Shown here: piece by piece, positions 1 to 8,170 of the stretch
Numbering within the stretch: position 1 is the stretch's first letter
Layout: every line of letters begins with the position of its first letter
From: Martinezella rhizogenes
GTDB lineage: Bacteria; Pseudomonadota; Alphaproteobacteria; Rhizobiales; Rhizobiaceae
Length of the DNA stretch: 64,000 nt
Direction: 5' to 3'
Assembly: GCF_027460065.1 (NCBI RefSeq)
Contig: NZ_JAPYZZ010000002.1
Coordinates: 248,001-312,000 of the forward strand
Made by a program: the position numbers and the translations under genes
Notes under the pieces: generated by a model
Told to the model about the DNA's origin: nothing
The model's input: only the letters and a program-made list of their open reading frames with translations
Databases searched by the model: none

Positions 1-370
1 GATAGGCCCGCATGAAACGCTCCAGCATGGCAGGCAGCCGGTAATGGCCATAGGTCGTCGGCACGCTGATACGGACATGGCCGGTCAGCGAGGCTCCCGT
101 CGGCCCCTGAATTGCACGCTCGGCATCGTCGATCATCGAAAATGCCGCTCGTGCCTGTTCGAGATAGGCCCGGCCTTCATCTGTCAAATTGAGGCGCCGT
201 GTGGTTCGCCGCATCAGCTGCGCGCCAAGCCGGGTTTCCAGACGGGTAATCGCCCTGCTGAGAACCGATGCCGTCGTCGCAAGCGCAACGGCCGCTTCGG
301 TCATCGAGCCTTTTTCGGCAACGGTGATGAATGCCTCCACGTCGCCGAGATGATCAAACCGCCGCCCCAT
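1..370 (-). CDS. LysR-family transcriptional regulator, N-terminal part (cut by window edge)
   Basis: The minus strand from an ATG at 370 reads MGRRFDHLGDVEAFITVAEK and continues open to the window edge. It contains a LysR winged helix-turn-helix (about residues 8-65: AEKGSMTEAA, then SRAITRLETRLGAQLMRRTT) and the start of the effector domain (GHVRISVPTTYGHYRLP). About 123 residues are visible of an expected 300. It is transcribed away from the DJ-1/PfpI gene at 559 across a 188-bp gap, the usual place for a LysR regulator of its divergent neighbour, so control of 559-2181 is likely but inferred. The rightward open frame over 44-562 is a shadow of this gene. Confidence 0.85.
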   Translation of the reverse strand, partial: MGRRFDHLGDVEAFITVAEKGSMTEAAVALATTASVLSRAITRLETRLGAQLMRRTTRRLNLTDEGRAYLEQARAAFSMIDDAERAIQGPTGASLTGHVRISVPTTYGHYRLPAMLERFMRAY

Positions 371-558
371 TTTGGCCCCTTGCGAATAAGTCAGCTTTCT
401 GCGGCCAGCCTTATCCCCGATCATCACGTCCATAAAGTGATTTCGTCGCTTCAAGAAGAAATGAATTCCCTGAAGGCGCATTTATCCGCTCCATCGGCTT
501 CAATATGTTTGCTTCATCAAAGGCCATCCAGCCTCGTCTCTGATGTCAGGAGCAATTC

Positions 559-1251
559 ATGACAAGCGCAACTCAGCCTATCAAACCGGTTCTCTTCGTC
601 CTTACCAGCCATGGCACCAAGGGCGAAACGGGCGAGCCCACGGGCTTTTACCTCGGTGAGGTCACCCATCCTCTCGCCGTTCTCGATGCCGCCGGCATCC
701 CGGTCGAATTCGCTTCCATCGATGGCGGCGAGCCGCCGGTCGATGGCCTCGACCTCAATGACCCGACCAATGCGCGCTACTGGAACAGCGAAGGTTTCCG
801 CCGTGCCATCCGCAACACCTCACGCCTTGCCGGTCTTGATCCGGAAAATTACGCGGCGATCTTTTTCGCCGGCGGGCACGGCGCAATGTGGGACTTCCCG
901 ACAAGCCTGGCGGTCAACGACCTCACCCGCGGCATTTACGAGGCCGGCGGCGTTGTCGCTGCGGTTTGCCACGGCCCTGCAGCCCTGGTGAATGTCACGC
1001 TCAGCAACGGCGCTCATCTCGTCGCCGGCAAGAATGTCGCCGCCTTCACCGATGACGAGGAGCGGGCCGTCAAGCTGGACAAGACCGTCCCCTTCCTGCT
1101 GGCCAGCACACTCACGGCGCGCGGCGCACATCATCATCCGGCCGCCGACTGGACGGCGAAGGTCGTTGTCGACGGAAGGCTGGTCACGGGCCAGAACCCA
1201 CAATCGGCGACCGGCGTCGGTGAAGCCTTGCGTGACCTTCTGACCGCCTGA
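559..1251 (+). CDS. DJ-1/PfpI family protein (type 1 glutamine amidotransferase-like), cytosolic
   Basis: This 230-residue protein has the DJ-1/PfpI fold signature. The nucleophile elbow AAVCHGPAAL places Cys137-His138, Glu34 lies in YLGEVTHP, and a GGHG loop lies at 105-108. This Glu-Cys-His pattern matches the Hsp31-like branch (class I GAT-like), whose members act as glutathione-independent glyoxalases or stress chaperones; the activity cannot be chosen from sequence. There is no signal peptide. The start follows AGGAGCAATTC. A second DJ-1 gene follows 90 bp downstream on the same strand, and a LysR gene is divergent upstream. Confidence 0.85.
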   Translation: MTSATQPIKPVLFVLTSHGTKGETGEPTGFYLGEVTHPLAVLDAAGIPVEFASIDGGEPPVDGLDLNDPTNARYWNSEGFRRAIRNTSRLAGLDPENYAAIFFAGGHGAMWDFPTSLAVNDLTRGIYEAGGVVAAVCHGPAALVNVTLSNGAHLVAGKNVAAFTDDEERAVKLDKTVPFLLASTLTARGAHHHPAADWTAKVVVDGRLVTGQNPQSATGVGEALRDLLTA

Positions 1252-1341
1252 ACGGCATCACCGCACCACCCCACCAACACAACAACACATCAGCGCTCCC
1301 CGCCCATGCGGGGCGGGGAGTGCCCATGTCTGGAGAAAACC

Positions 1342-2181
1342 ATGAAACCCATCCGCACTTTCGCTCTCACCCTGGCTCTCGGAACCGCCGCATTCAGCGC
1401 ACAGGCAGCCAATGTCCTGGTCGTCCTGTCGGATTCAGACCGCCTCGACCTCAAGGACGGCAAGGTTTTCGAGACCGGCTTTTATCTCAACGAGTTGATG
1501 CAGCCGGTGAAGGCACTGCTGGACGCCGGTCATGACGTCACCTTCGCCACACCGAAGGGGAGCGCCCCTACCCTCGATAAATCCTCGGTGGACAAGATGC
1601 ATTTCGGTGGCGACGTTGCCGCCATGGAAGAAAGCAGCGCGCTGCTCGAAAAGCTCAACCTGACCTCGCGGGAAAAGTCGCCGGTCGTCAGCCTCGCCCG
1701 CGTCGAACAGATCGGTTACGACCATTTCGATGCCGTTTATGTGCCCGGCGGTCATGCACCGATGCAGGACCTCCTCGTCAGCCCGGAAATGGGCAAGCTC
1801 CTGACCGACTTCCACACCAAGGGCAAGACCACGGCACTTGCCTGCCATGGACCAATCGCGCTGCTGTCCACCCTGCCCGATGCGACAGCCTTCACCGCGA
1901 AACTGGAGACAGGCGGTTCCACCAAGGCCGGAGGCTGGATCTATGCCGGCTATAAGATGACCGTCATCAGCAATGAGGAAGAGGGTATCGCCAAGGGTCT
2001 GCTCAATGGCGGAGAAATGAAATTCTACCCGCAGACGGCCCTGGAAGCGGCCGGGGGTGACTTCATCAGCAATCAGACGCCGTTCACGTCCCACATCGTG
2101 ACCGACCGCGAACTGATCACTGGCCAGAACCCCGCTTCCGCCCAGGCTGTGGCTGAAGAGTTGCTGAAGCGTCTGAAATAA
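1342..2181 (+). CDS. Exported DJ-1/PfpI family protein
   Basis: The 279-residue product starts at an ATG behind TGGAGAAAACC; a longer open frame begins at 1306 but would place 12 residues before a clean signal peptide (MKPIRTFALTLALGTAAFSA, cleavage near AQA-A, residues 20-23). The mature part is a DJ-1/PfpI domain with Glu51 (YLNELMQP), a PGGHAPM loop near 136-141 and the elbow LACHGPIAL with Cys168-His169. It is clearly paralogous to the upstream cytosolic protein, and most DJ-1 relatives are cytosolic, so export is unusual. A role in periplasmic aldehyde or stress defence is an inference. Confidence 0.85.
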   Translation: MKPIRTFALTLALGTAAFSAQAANVLVVLSDSDRLDLKDGKVFETGFYLNELMQPVKALLDAGHDVTFATPKGSAPTLDKSSVDKMHFGGDVAAMEESSALLEKLNLTSREKSPVVSLARVEQIGYDHFDAVYVPGGHAPMQDLLVSPEMGKLLTDFHTKGKTTALACHGPIALLSTLPDATAFTAKLETGGSTKAGGWIYAGYKMTVISNEEEGIAKGLLNGGEMKFYPQTALEAAGGDFISNQTPFTSHIVTDRELITGQNPASAQAVAEELLKRLK

Positions 2182-2219
2182 GCCGGGCAAAGAAAGACGT
2201 GCCAGTAGCGGCCATCCGT

Positions 2220-2254
2220 CAGTCAGCCATTGGAATCTTGCCATTGGCTGACTG
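2220..2254. terminator. Hairpin in a convergent intergenic region
   Basis: Perfect 10-bp inverted repeat CAGTCAGCCA / TGGCTGACTG with a 15-base loop that can pair further (TGG/CCA). It lies 38 bp after the exported DJ-1 gene and before the convergent RraA-like gene. No T-run follows, so it may be a 3'-end-protecting stem or a weak bidirectional terminator. Confidence 0.5.
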
Positions 2255-2272
2255 CGTACATTCTACAGTTTA

Positions 2273-2295
2273 CCTTTGGCGATTTTCGCCAAAGG
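2273..2295. terminator. Second hairpin, probable bidirectional terminator
   Basis: Perfect 10-bp stem CCTTTGGCGA / TCGCCAAAGG with a TTT loop, midway between the convergent genes ending at 2181 and 2326. With the hairpin at 2220-2254 it separates the two transcription units. It lacks a pronounced T tract. Confidence 0.55.
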
Positions 2296-2325
2296 AATTA
2301 CTGAACAGCGTTCCCAGTTCCGGGA

Positions 2326-3000
2326 TCAGATATCGACAACCAGCCCCTTCGCTTTCAGCACAGGCTCAAGATTGCTGACCTCGATCACCGATTTACCCTG
2401 TTTGTAGGCCTCTATGAAACCGGCCTCGGCATCCTCACGGGCTTGCGAAAGCCGTGCGGCTTCCTGAGCCTCCGCGCGACGCACGACAACCAGACCGTCG
2501 GCATCGCCGACGACAATATCGCCCGGATTGATGATTTCGCCGCCAACGATAATGCTGTCATTCACTGCCGCAATGGTTTCCTTGACGGTTCCCTTGATGC
2601 AGACGCTGAGGGAAAACACCGGGAAACCGAGGTCTCGCAGTTGCAGCGTATCGCGCACGCCTGTGTCCGTCACCAAACCGCCAATACCTTTTGCGAGGCA
2701 GGCATTGGCCAGGACGTCACCGAACGAGCCCGCTTCCTCATATTCGCCAGCCGAAACGACAATGATATCGCCGGGCTTGGCGTAATTGATCGCAAGCTGC
2801 AACATGATGTTGTCACGGGGTGCACATCTGACGGTGAAAGCCGGGCCGCACAGCTTCATCCGGTAATCGACGGGTTTGAGACGGGAGGACAATGCGCCTC
2901 TTCGACCCTGCGCCTCATGGATGGTGGCGGGCGAAAACTTTGCAAGCGCTTCGATGTCCGCCTTGCTTGGCCGTTCTGCTATATCTTTGATGTGGATCAT
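2326..3000 (-). CDS. RraA-family protein, CHA/HMG aldolase-like (4-carboxy-4-hydroxy-2-oxoadipate aldolase type)
   Basis: The 224-residue protein starts at an ATG behind GGGAGGTTTT (MIHIKDIAERPSKADIEALA). It has the class II pyruvate-aldolase features of the RraA/MenG-like fold: a metal/substrate loop GEYEEAGSFGDVLANAC (86-101) and the pair Arg116-Asp117 in TDTGVRDTLQLRDLG. The length fits CHA/HMG aldolases (about 225), which cleave 4-carboxy-4-hydroxy-2-oxoadipate or 4-hydroxy-4-methyl-2-oxoglutarate to pyruvate plus oxaloacetate or pyruvate. It is the last gene of the leftward operon from 6966 and follows the binding protein after a strong hairpin. RraA-like regulatory function is a less likely alternative. 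Confidence 0.75.
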   Translation of the reverse strand: MIHIKDIAERPSKADIEALAKFSPATIHEAQGRRGALSSRLKPVDYRMKLCGPAFTVRCAPRDNIMLQLAINYAKPGDIIVVSAGEYEEAGSFGDVLANACLAKGIGGLVTDTGVRDTLQLRDLGFPVFSLSVCIKGTVKETIAAVNDSIIVGGEIINPGDIVVGDADGLVVVRRAEAQEAARLSQAREDAEAGFIEAYKQGKSVIEVSNLEPVLKAKGLVVDI

Positions 3001-3022
3001 AAAACCTCCCACGGTAAGGCTG

Positions 3023-3043
3023 GCGGCGGGAACGTCCCGCCGC
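3023..3043 (-). promoter_or_regulatory. Intergenic stem-loop after the binding-protein gene
   Basis: Perfect 9-bp stem GCGGCGGGA / TCCCGCCGC with a 3-base loop, between the solute-binding protein gene (ends 3099) and the RraA-like gene (starts 3000). There is no T-run, so it probably protects the upstream mRNA or partly attenuates read-through rather than terminating. Similar hairpins follow three other binding-protein genes in the window. Confidence 0.6.
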
Positions 3044-3098
3044 TCGCATTTGAGTTCAGGTGGATGTTGAAATCGATGCTGCGGACTAAGCCGGCAGA

Positions 3099-3935
3099 TC
3101 AGGGGATGGGGTCGAACTTCAGCTCGGAAAGCGGGACAACCTTGTCTGTGCGGGTCATCTTGTATTCCGTATCCGGGCCAAGCCACTTGTTCCAGATCGT
3201 GTTGATCTCGCCATCGGCATCAAGCTTGCGCAGAATTTCATTGATCTTGGCGGTCAGGGCCGGATTGTCTTTCGCCATGCCGATGCCGATTGGCTGATAG
3301 AGCATCGGCTCTTCGATCATCCGCATCGGCTTGCCTTTGCTCTTCGATTCATTGACGAATTTCGTGGTCGTCATGGTGTTGGCCACCATGCCGCGCGCCT
3401 TGCCCTGCTGAACGGCAAGATAGGCGGATGCCGTATCCTGGAAGGTCAAGGGCTCCGACTTGTTGAGCTTGATCGACATTTCGGAGGTCGAGCCCTTGGT
3501 TGAAGCGACACGCTGGCCTTCATAGTCGGACTTCTTCTTGCCGGCATCGTCAACCGGAACGATCAGCATTTCCTTGGCGAGATAATAGGGATCGCTGAAC
3601 TGGATCTGCTCGGCGCGGCTTTGTGTGTAGGCAAGATTGGCAACGGTGATATCGACACGGCCGAGCTTCACTTCGGGAACGCGGGCCTCGACCGATACCG
3701 GCTTGATCTCCGCCTTAACCCCGAGTTCCTTCGCGATGGCCTTGCAGAGATCGACATCGAAACCGGCCATCTCGCGGGTTTTCGGATCCGGCGCGGCAAA
3801 GGGAACAACATCGGCGAAGGTCGCGCAGCGCAGCACCTTGTTCGCCGTGATCGTATCGAGCTGATCCGCCACGGCGGGCGACGCGGCTGCGGTGCCCAGA
3901 ACTGCGGCGGTAAGTGTTAGGCATTTCCAGTTCAT
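3099..3935 (-). CDS. ABC transporter substrate-binding protein, polar amino acid type (SBP_bac_3)
   Basis: The 278-residue protein has a signal peptide (MNWKCLTLTAAVLGTAAASP, cleavage after AVA at about 23). The mature part begins DQLDTITANKVLRCATFADV and carries the family-3 binding fold: GFDVDLCKAIAKELGV, VPEVKLGRVDITVANLAYT and YLAVQQGKARGMV. It delivers a ligand, probably an amino acid or related organic acid, to the permeases encoded at 4728-6190. It lies 31 bp after the ATPase gene in the same leftward operon. The ligand cannot be read from sequence. Confidence 0.88.
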   Translation of the reverse strand: MNWKCLTLTAAVLGTAAASPAVADQLDTITANKVLRCATFADVVPFAAPDPKTREMAGFDVDLCKAIAKELGVKAEIKPVSVEARVPEVKLGRVDITVANLAYTQSRAEQIQFSDPYYLAKEMLIVPVDDAGKKKSDYEGQRVASTKGSTSEMSIKLNKSEPLTFQDTASAYLAVQQGKARGMVANTMTTTKFVNESKSKGKPMRMIEEPMLYQPIGIGMAKDNPALTAKINEILRKLDADGEINTIWNKWLGPDTEYKMTRTDKVVPLSELKFDPIP

Positions 3936-3966
3936 TACGGTTCTCCTTTTATATTATTGGCTGTTA

Positions 3967-4731
3967 TCAGTGACGCAGATCGGCGAGGAACCGCTGCGCG
4001 CGCGGATGGCGGGGTGTCTTGAAGAATTCTTCCGGCGTCGCTCTCTCGAGTATTTCGCCGGCGTCGATGAACCAGATGCGGTCCGCGACTTCACGCGCAA
4101 ACCCCATTTCATGGGTGACGCAGAGCATAGTCATGCCTTCCGCCGCCAGGCCCTTCATCACGGCCAGCACTTCGCCAACCATTTCCGGATCGAGCGCGCT
4201 GGTGGGCTCATCGAACAGCATGACGGGCGGCTCCATGGCCAGCGCACGCGCAATCGCCACGCGTTGCTGTTGCCCGCCGGACAATTGACCGGGATAAGCG
4301 CCGGCCTTGTCGGCCAGGCCGACACGCTCAAGCAATGCGAGTGCCTTTTGCCGCGCGATATCAGGCGAAACACCTTTGACGCGGATGGGTGAAATCGTGA
4401 CGTTTTCGACAACGGAGAGATGCGGAAACAGATTGAAACTCTGGAACACGAAACCGATCCTGCTGCGCAGAAGGTTCAACTCCCTGGTGCGCGTGGCGGC
4501 GTGAATGTCCCGCCCATCGAGCGTAATCGAACCGCTGTTGATTTCCTCGAGGCGATTGACAGTGCGGATCAGGGTCGATTTTCCGGAGCCGGACGGGCCG
4601 CAGATCACCACCACCTCGCCACGCGCAACTTCGGCGTCGATGTTCTTGAGGACCTGATAGTCACCATAACTCTTGCAAACATTCGAGATGCGGATCGTCT
4701 GCTGGGGCGTCGCTGATGCGGTCGTGGTCAT
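3967..4731 (-). CDS. ABC transporter ATPase, polar amino acid type (GlnQ/HisP-like)
   Basis: The 254-residue nucleotide-binding subunit has Walker [10 protein letters not shown] (45-53), the Q-loop in [13 protein letters not shown], signature [16 protein letters not shown], Walker [15 protein letters not shown] and the switch His in CVTHEMGFA. It energises the permease pair of the same operon. Its ATG overlaps the stop of the upstream permease by 4 bp (ATGA), indicating translational coupling. Length and motif spacing are normal for the PAAT subfamily. Confidence 0.92.
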   Translation of the reverse strand: MTTTASATPQQTIRISNVCKSYGDYQVLKNIDAEVARGEVVVICGPSGSGKSTLIRTVNRLEEINSGSITLDGRDIHAATRTRELNLLRSRIGFVFQSFNLFPHLSVVENVTISPIRVKGVSPDIARQKALALLERVGLADKAGAYPGQLSGGQQQRVAIARALAMEPPVMLFDEPTSALDPEMVGEVLAVMKGLAAEGMTMLCVTHEMGFAREVADRIWFIDAGEILERATPEEFFKTPRHPRAQRFLADLRH

Positions 4732-5486
4732 GGCTGCTCCGTTAAGATTTTTGCCTGCGTCAAGGACGCCTGATGCGGGCGGCCCGCCACGCCGGCGCGG
4801 CGGCGGGCGATGCGGCGTTCGACGGCATTTGCGAGATAGGTCAGACTCCAGCAGAGGGCGTAATAGACCACCGCAAGAATGAGAAATACCTGGAAGGGCT
4901 GCGTCAGAAGCTGGTTGTTCACCTGGCTCGCTGCAAAGGTCAGATCAGGTACATTGATGACATAACCGAGCGTCGTGTCCTTGATCGTCGCCACGAAGGT
5001 CGAGATCATGCTCGGGATCATGTTGTAGAGCGCCTGCGGCAGGATGATGAAGCGCATCGCACTGCCATAGCTGTGGCCAAGGGCTTTTGCCGCATCCATC
5101 TGCCCGACGCCGAGGGCAACGATGCCAGCCCTTACCACCTCACTCAGGAATGCGCCCTGATAGACGACAAGCGTTGCCAGCATGATGGCGAAACTTGGCA
5201 CATCCGCACCGGTCCAAAGCGGAATGAGGAAATAGGTCCACAGGATGAGCATCAGCAACGGCACGCCGCGCGTAACGTAGACCAGTGCCGTCACCGGCCA
5301 TCGCAGGACGCGCAATGTCGACAAACGCGCCAGCGCCATGAGGATGCTCACCGGAAAAGCGAGAGTGATCGCGAGCGCCGAGAGAATGAGCGTGTTCACG
5401 AGCCCGCCGAGAGGGCCATTCGGATATTGGCCGATCAAGAGCAGCAGCCAGTAGTCGTGAATGATGGTAACGATATCCCCGATCAT
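4728..5486 (-). CDS. Amino-acid-type ABC transporter permease
   Basis: The 252-residue inner-membrane protein has about five hydrophobic segments and the HisM/GlnP-type signature ([20 protein letters not shown], then [20 protein letters not shown] with the EAA-loop pattern). It forms the channel with the paralogous permease upstream, and the two genes overlap by 4 bp (5483-5486). It is downstream-coupled to the ATPase. The C-terminus is a basic tail ([11 protein letters not shown]) extended by roughly 20 residues of low similarity. Confidence 0.9.
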   Translation of the reverse strand: MIGDIVTIIHDYWLLLLIGQYPNGPLGGLVNTLILSALAITLAFPVSILMALARLSTLRVLRWPVTALVYVTRGVPLLMLILWTYFLIPLWTGADVPSFAIMLATLVVYQGAFLSEVVRAGIVALGVGQMDAAKALGHSYGSAMRFIILPQALYNMIPSMISTFVATIKDTTLGYVINVPDLTFAASQVNNQLLTQPFQVFLILAVVYYALCWSLTYLANAVERRIARRRAGVAGRPHQASLTQAKILTEQP

Positions 5487-6190
5487 GCGCGCGCCCTCCA
5501 GGCCGGATCAAGGCGCGTGGACAGATAAGCTCCGGCTCCCATGATCAACAGCGAGAAGAAGAGATAGAGAACCGTGCCGACGAGGTAGATTTCGAAGGTC
5601 TGGAAACTCAGGTTTTCGATTTCCTTGACCGCATGGGTCAATTCAGACGCGCCGATGACAAGCGCCAGACTGCTATTCTTGAACAGGGAGACGCTGTGAT
5701 TGATGAGCGGAGGCAGCGCGTTGCGCACGCCCTGCGGCATGATGACGAAACGCATCGCCGAGAGATAGCTGTGTCCCAGCGCCTTTGCCGCTTCCATCTG
5801 CCCCGGACTGACCGAGCGCAAACCGGAACGTAGATCCTCGCTGAAATAAGCCGCCTGACACAGGCCGAGACCCACCACGGCGAAGATTGCTTCAGCATTA
5901 TGATCCGTCAGCCAGCCTGTCAGGCCGGAAGGCAGCAACGTGAAGATGCCGAAGTACCATAGCATCAACTGCACCAGTGTCGGCACGTTGCGATGATAGG
6001 AAACATAGGCTGCGACCAGCCGATCCCCGAAGCGGAAAGGCGAAAAGCGGATGCAGAGCAGGATGAGCGCGAGCGACATGGCAAGCGACCAAGAACCGAT
6101 GAAGATAATGAAGGTCATCTCGATGCCGTGAACCAGCATCGCGATATATTCCTGATTGCTCAGGATAGCCGAAAGATCAAAGCCGCTCAC
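5483..6190 (-). CDS. Amino-acid-type ABC transporter permease, GTG start
   Basis: The protein is about 235 residues, with membrane segments beginning YIAMLVHGIEMTFIIFIGSW and the permease loop GLRSVSPGQMEAAKAL ... MRFVIMPQGVRNALPPL. I place the start at the GTG at 6190: it overlaps the stop of the SDR gene as GTGA and sits behind AAGGAG eight bases upstream. The longer frame to 6214 would overlap the SDR gene by 28 bp and cover that ribosome site. It pairs with the permease at 4728-5486. Confidence 0.85.
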   Translation of the reverse strand: MSGFDLSAILSNQEYIAMLVHGIEMTFIIFIGSWSLAMSLALILLCIRFSPFRFGDRLVAAYVSYHRNVPTLVQLMLWYFGIFTLLPSGLTGWLTDHNAEAIFAVVGLGLCQAAYFSEDLRSGLRSVSPGQMEAAKALGHSYLSAMRFVIMPQGVRNALPPLINHSVSLFKNSSLALVIGASELTHAVKEIENLSFQTFEIYLVGTVLYLFFSLLIMGAGAYLSTRLDPAWRARA

Positions 6191-6966
6191 GGCTTCTGCT
6201 CCTTCTTTGTGCATTCCTCGGCTGCTGCCTGGGGTTTGGCAGTTTGAAGGCCGCCCATGACCTGCAATGTCGGGGTGATTTCCATATGGCCAATATTGAC
6301 GGCAACCGGCGCGGCAATGGCAAAACCGATCGCATCGGCAATGTCTTCCGCCTTCGGCAATTCGAAACCGTCAATGAAGCGCTCACGGACGCTCGGATCA
6401 TTGCCGTGAACGTGGCTGAAAATATCTGTCGCCACGCGGCCGGGGCAGATTTCCGTCACGCGAACGCGCTTGCCGAATGCATCGATCCGCAGCTGGTTCG
6501 AGAGCATGGCGACGCCAGCCTTCACGGCGTGATAGGTGGAATTGCCGCCGAAACTATAATTTCCGGCGATGGATGAGATATTGATGACGTGGCCGCGATC
6601 GCGCTCCACCATGCCCGGAACGATCAGCCGGCAGATGTGGAGGACGGCGCGCAGATTGACGTCGACCAGAAGATCGATGTCGGCTTCATCCGCCTCGAGA
6701 AACTTCTTCGGGCGATCCACGCCGGCATTGTTGACCAGAATATCAAACTGCACCCGGCTTGCGAGGTCGGCAATCGCAGCACGATCCGTCACGTCGATGA
6801 CATGCGCGACACAGCCAGTCCGATCGGCCAGTTCCTTCAATGCATCGGCACTGCGGGCGACGGCATGGACTTCAATGTTTTCGCGGCGCAGCCGTTCGAC
6901 GACTGCAGCGCCGATACCGGACGAAGCGCCAGTGACCAATGCGGTCTTGTAATCGGAAAATGGCAT
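6187..6966 (-). CDS. Short-chain dehydrogenase/reductase (classical SDR)
   Basis: The 259-residue classical SDR has TGASSGIG (12-19) for NAD(P) binding, NNAG (79-82), Ser131/132 and the catalytic Tyr145-x3-Lys149 (TYHAVKAG). The body resembles YdfG-like serine/3-hydroxy acid dehydrogenases (DILVNNAGVDRPKKF, RVTEICPGRVATDIF). It opens the leftward operon SDR-permease-permease-ATPase-binding protein-aldolase, so it probably oxidises the imported hydroxy acid or a product of it; the substrate is not identifiable. The divergent LysR gene at 7207 is the likely regulator. Confidence 0.85.
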   Translation of the reverse strand: MPFSDYKTALVTGASSGIGAAVVERLRRENIEVHAVARSADALKELADRTGCVAHVIDVTDRAAIADLASRVQFDILVNNAGVDRPKKFLEADEADIDLLVDVNLRAVLHICRLIVPGMVERDRGHVINISSIAGNYSFGGNSTYHAVKAGVAMLSNQLRIDAFGKRVRVTEICPGRVATDIFSHVHGNDPSVRERFIDGFELPKAEDIADAIGFAIAAPVAVNIGHMEITPTLQVMGGLQTAKPQAAAEECTKKEQKP

Positions 6967-7026
6967 TCTGATCCCCTTGTCGTTGCCATAGAGATTAGCG
7001 AAGCTTTATTTGCTTGCCTAAGACCG

Positions 7027-7043
7027 ATTACTTTTGGAGTAAT
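7027..7043. promoter_or_regulatory. Palindromic LysR-type operator candidate
   Basis: ATTACT-TTTGG-AGTAAT is a perfect 6+6 palindrome fitting the T-N11-A LysR box, in the 240-bp region between the SDR operon (starts 6966) and the divergent LysR gene (starts 7207). The position suits shared autorepression and activation. Binding is inferred. Confidence 0.5.
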
Positions 7044-7206
7044 AAGCAACTTTTATGGAGCCCGAAGCGCCATGGTTTCCGGGCAAAAAGCCTGATGGAA
7101 TCCGCTTCGCACAGGTTTGCGGAAGATTCCTGTTCCCGGTTCGCATTGCAAAACGGGGGCGACCTTGTAGATTTGCCGCAGCACAACCGAAATCATCATC
7201 ATCACA

Positions 7207-8112
7207 ATGGATATCAGACGTCTCAAATCCTTCATCGTCATCGTGGATAGCGGCAGCATCACGCGCGCGGCCGATATTCTGCACCTTGCCCAGCCGGCGC
7301 TGAGCCAGCAGCTGGCCGCGCTCGAAGAGCATTTCGGCCAGAAACTGCTGATTCGCAGCCAGCAGGGCGTGACCATGACGGATGCCGGACATGCGGTTTA
7401 CCGCCATGCGCAAATCATTCTGCGGCAGATGGAACAGGCCCAGGTCGATGCGGCAGCGGCGGGCAACTCGCTTGCGGGACGTGTTTCGGTCGGCCTGGTG
7501 CCTTTCAGCAGCGCCGCCACATTGTCCGTCGACCTTCTGGCGGAAACGCGAAAACGGCATCCCGGCATTTTGATCCACCTGACGGAAAGTGTCGGACAGA
7601 CCTACAGCCAGATGATCATGAACGGCCGTCTGGAAATGGCCTTGATTCACGGTGTCGGCCCGATCAAGGGCGTGCGTTTCGAGCCTGTCCTCAGTGAAGA
7701 ATTTTATCTTGTCGCCCACCGCAATTTCGCAATCGAGGCGGATTTGAAACCGGTGCCCATCGGCGCACTGGACGGACTGCCGATGCTGTTGCCGCCGAGT
7801 TACAATTTCGTGCGCCGCGCGGTGGACACCGCATTTACCCGCAGCCGGATCAATCTCAAGGTTGTTGCAGAAGTCGAGATCGTCAGAACGCTGGCCCGTG
7901 CTGTCGCAAGCGGCCTTGGTGCCACGATCATGCCAAAGGCGATAGCCGACCGTATCGTCTCGGAAACGGGCGAACCGCTCGTCTGTCGGCTCCTGTCTCC
8001 GCGCATCGAAGAAACATTGTCCCTCTGCACATCCGATCAGAACTCCCTGTCGGAGCCGGCTTTTGCGGTGAAGGACATTCTTGTGGAACTGACAGAGAAG
8101 CTGAAACTTTAG
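7207..8112 (+). CDS. LysR-family transcriptional regulator (NAC/CynR-like)
   Basis: The 301-residue regulator has an N-terminal winged helix-turn-helix (MDIRRLKSFIVIVDSGSITR, AQPALSQQLAALEEHFGQKL) and a C-terminal periplasmic-binding-like effector domain (about 90-295: GRVSVGLVPFSSAATLSVDL ... ALIHGVG). It resembles the Nac/Cbl-like group that uses small ligands. It diverges from the SDR/ABC/aldolase operon, with a palindromic box between, so it most likely controls that operon. A strong stem-loop follows the stop codon. Confidence 0.9.
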   Translation: MDIRRLKSFIVIVDSGSITRAADILHLAQPALSQQLAALEEHFGQKLLIRSQQGVTMTDAGHAVYRHAQIILRQMEQAQVDAAAAGNSLAGRVSVGLVPFSSAATLSVDLLAETRKRHPGILIHLTESVGQTYSQMIMNGRLEMALIHGVGPIKGVRFEPVLSEEFYLVAHRNFAIEADLKPVPIGALDGLPMLLPPSYNFVRRAVDTAFTRSRINLKVVAEVEIVRTLARAVASGLGATIMPKAIADRIVSETGEPLVCRLLSPRIEETLSLCTSDQNSLSEPAFAVKDILVELTEKLKL

Positions 8113-8122
8113 GGAATAACAT

Positions 8123-8161
8123 CACATCTCCCGGTCTGGCCACAGCGGACCGGGAGATGTG
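8123..8161. terminator. Bidirectional stem-loop terminator
   Basis: Perfect 14-bp inverted repeat CACATCTCCCGGTC / GACCGGGAGATGTG with an 11-base loop, between the convergent genes ending at 8112 (+) and 8171 (-). The stem is very stable. There is no T-run, so it may also protect both 3' ends. Confidence 0.65.
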
Positions 8162-8170
8162 TATCGTCAG

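Noticed and set aside
44..562. Rightward open frame of 172 codons at the left edge
   Set aside because: It is antisense to a LysR helix-turn-helix gene that has clear family motifs and an ATG at 370.
1435..2244. Leftward 269-codon open frame over the exported DJ-1 gene
   Set aside because: The plus-strand frame has a signal peptide, catalytic motifs and a ribosome site; the opposite frame has no recognisable feature.
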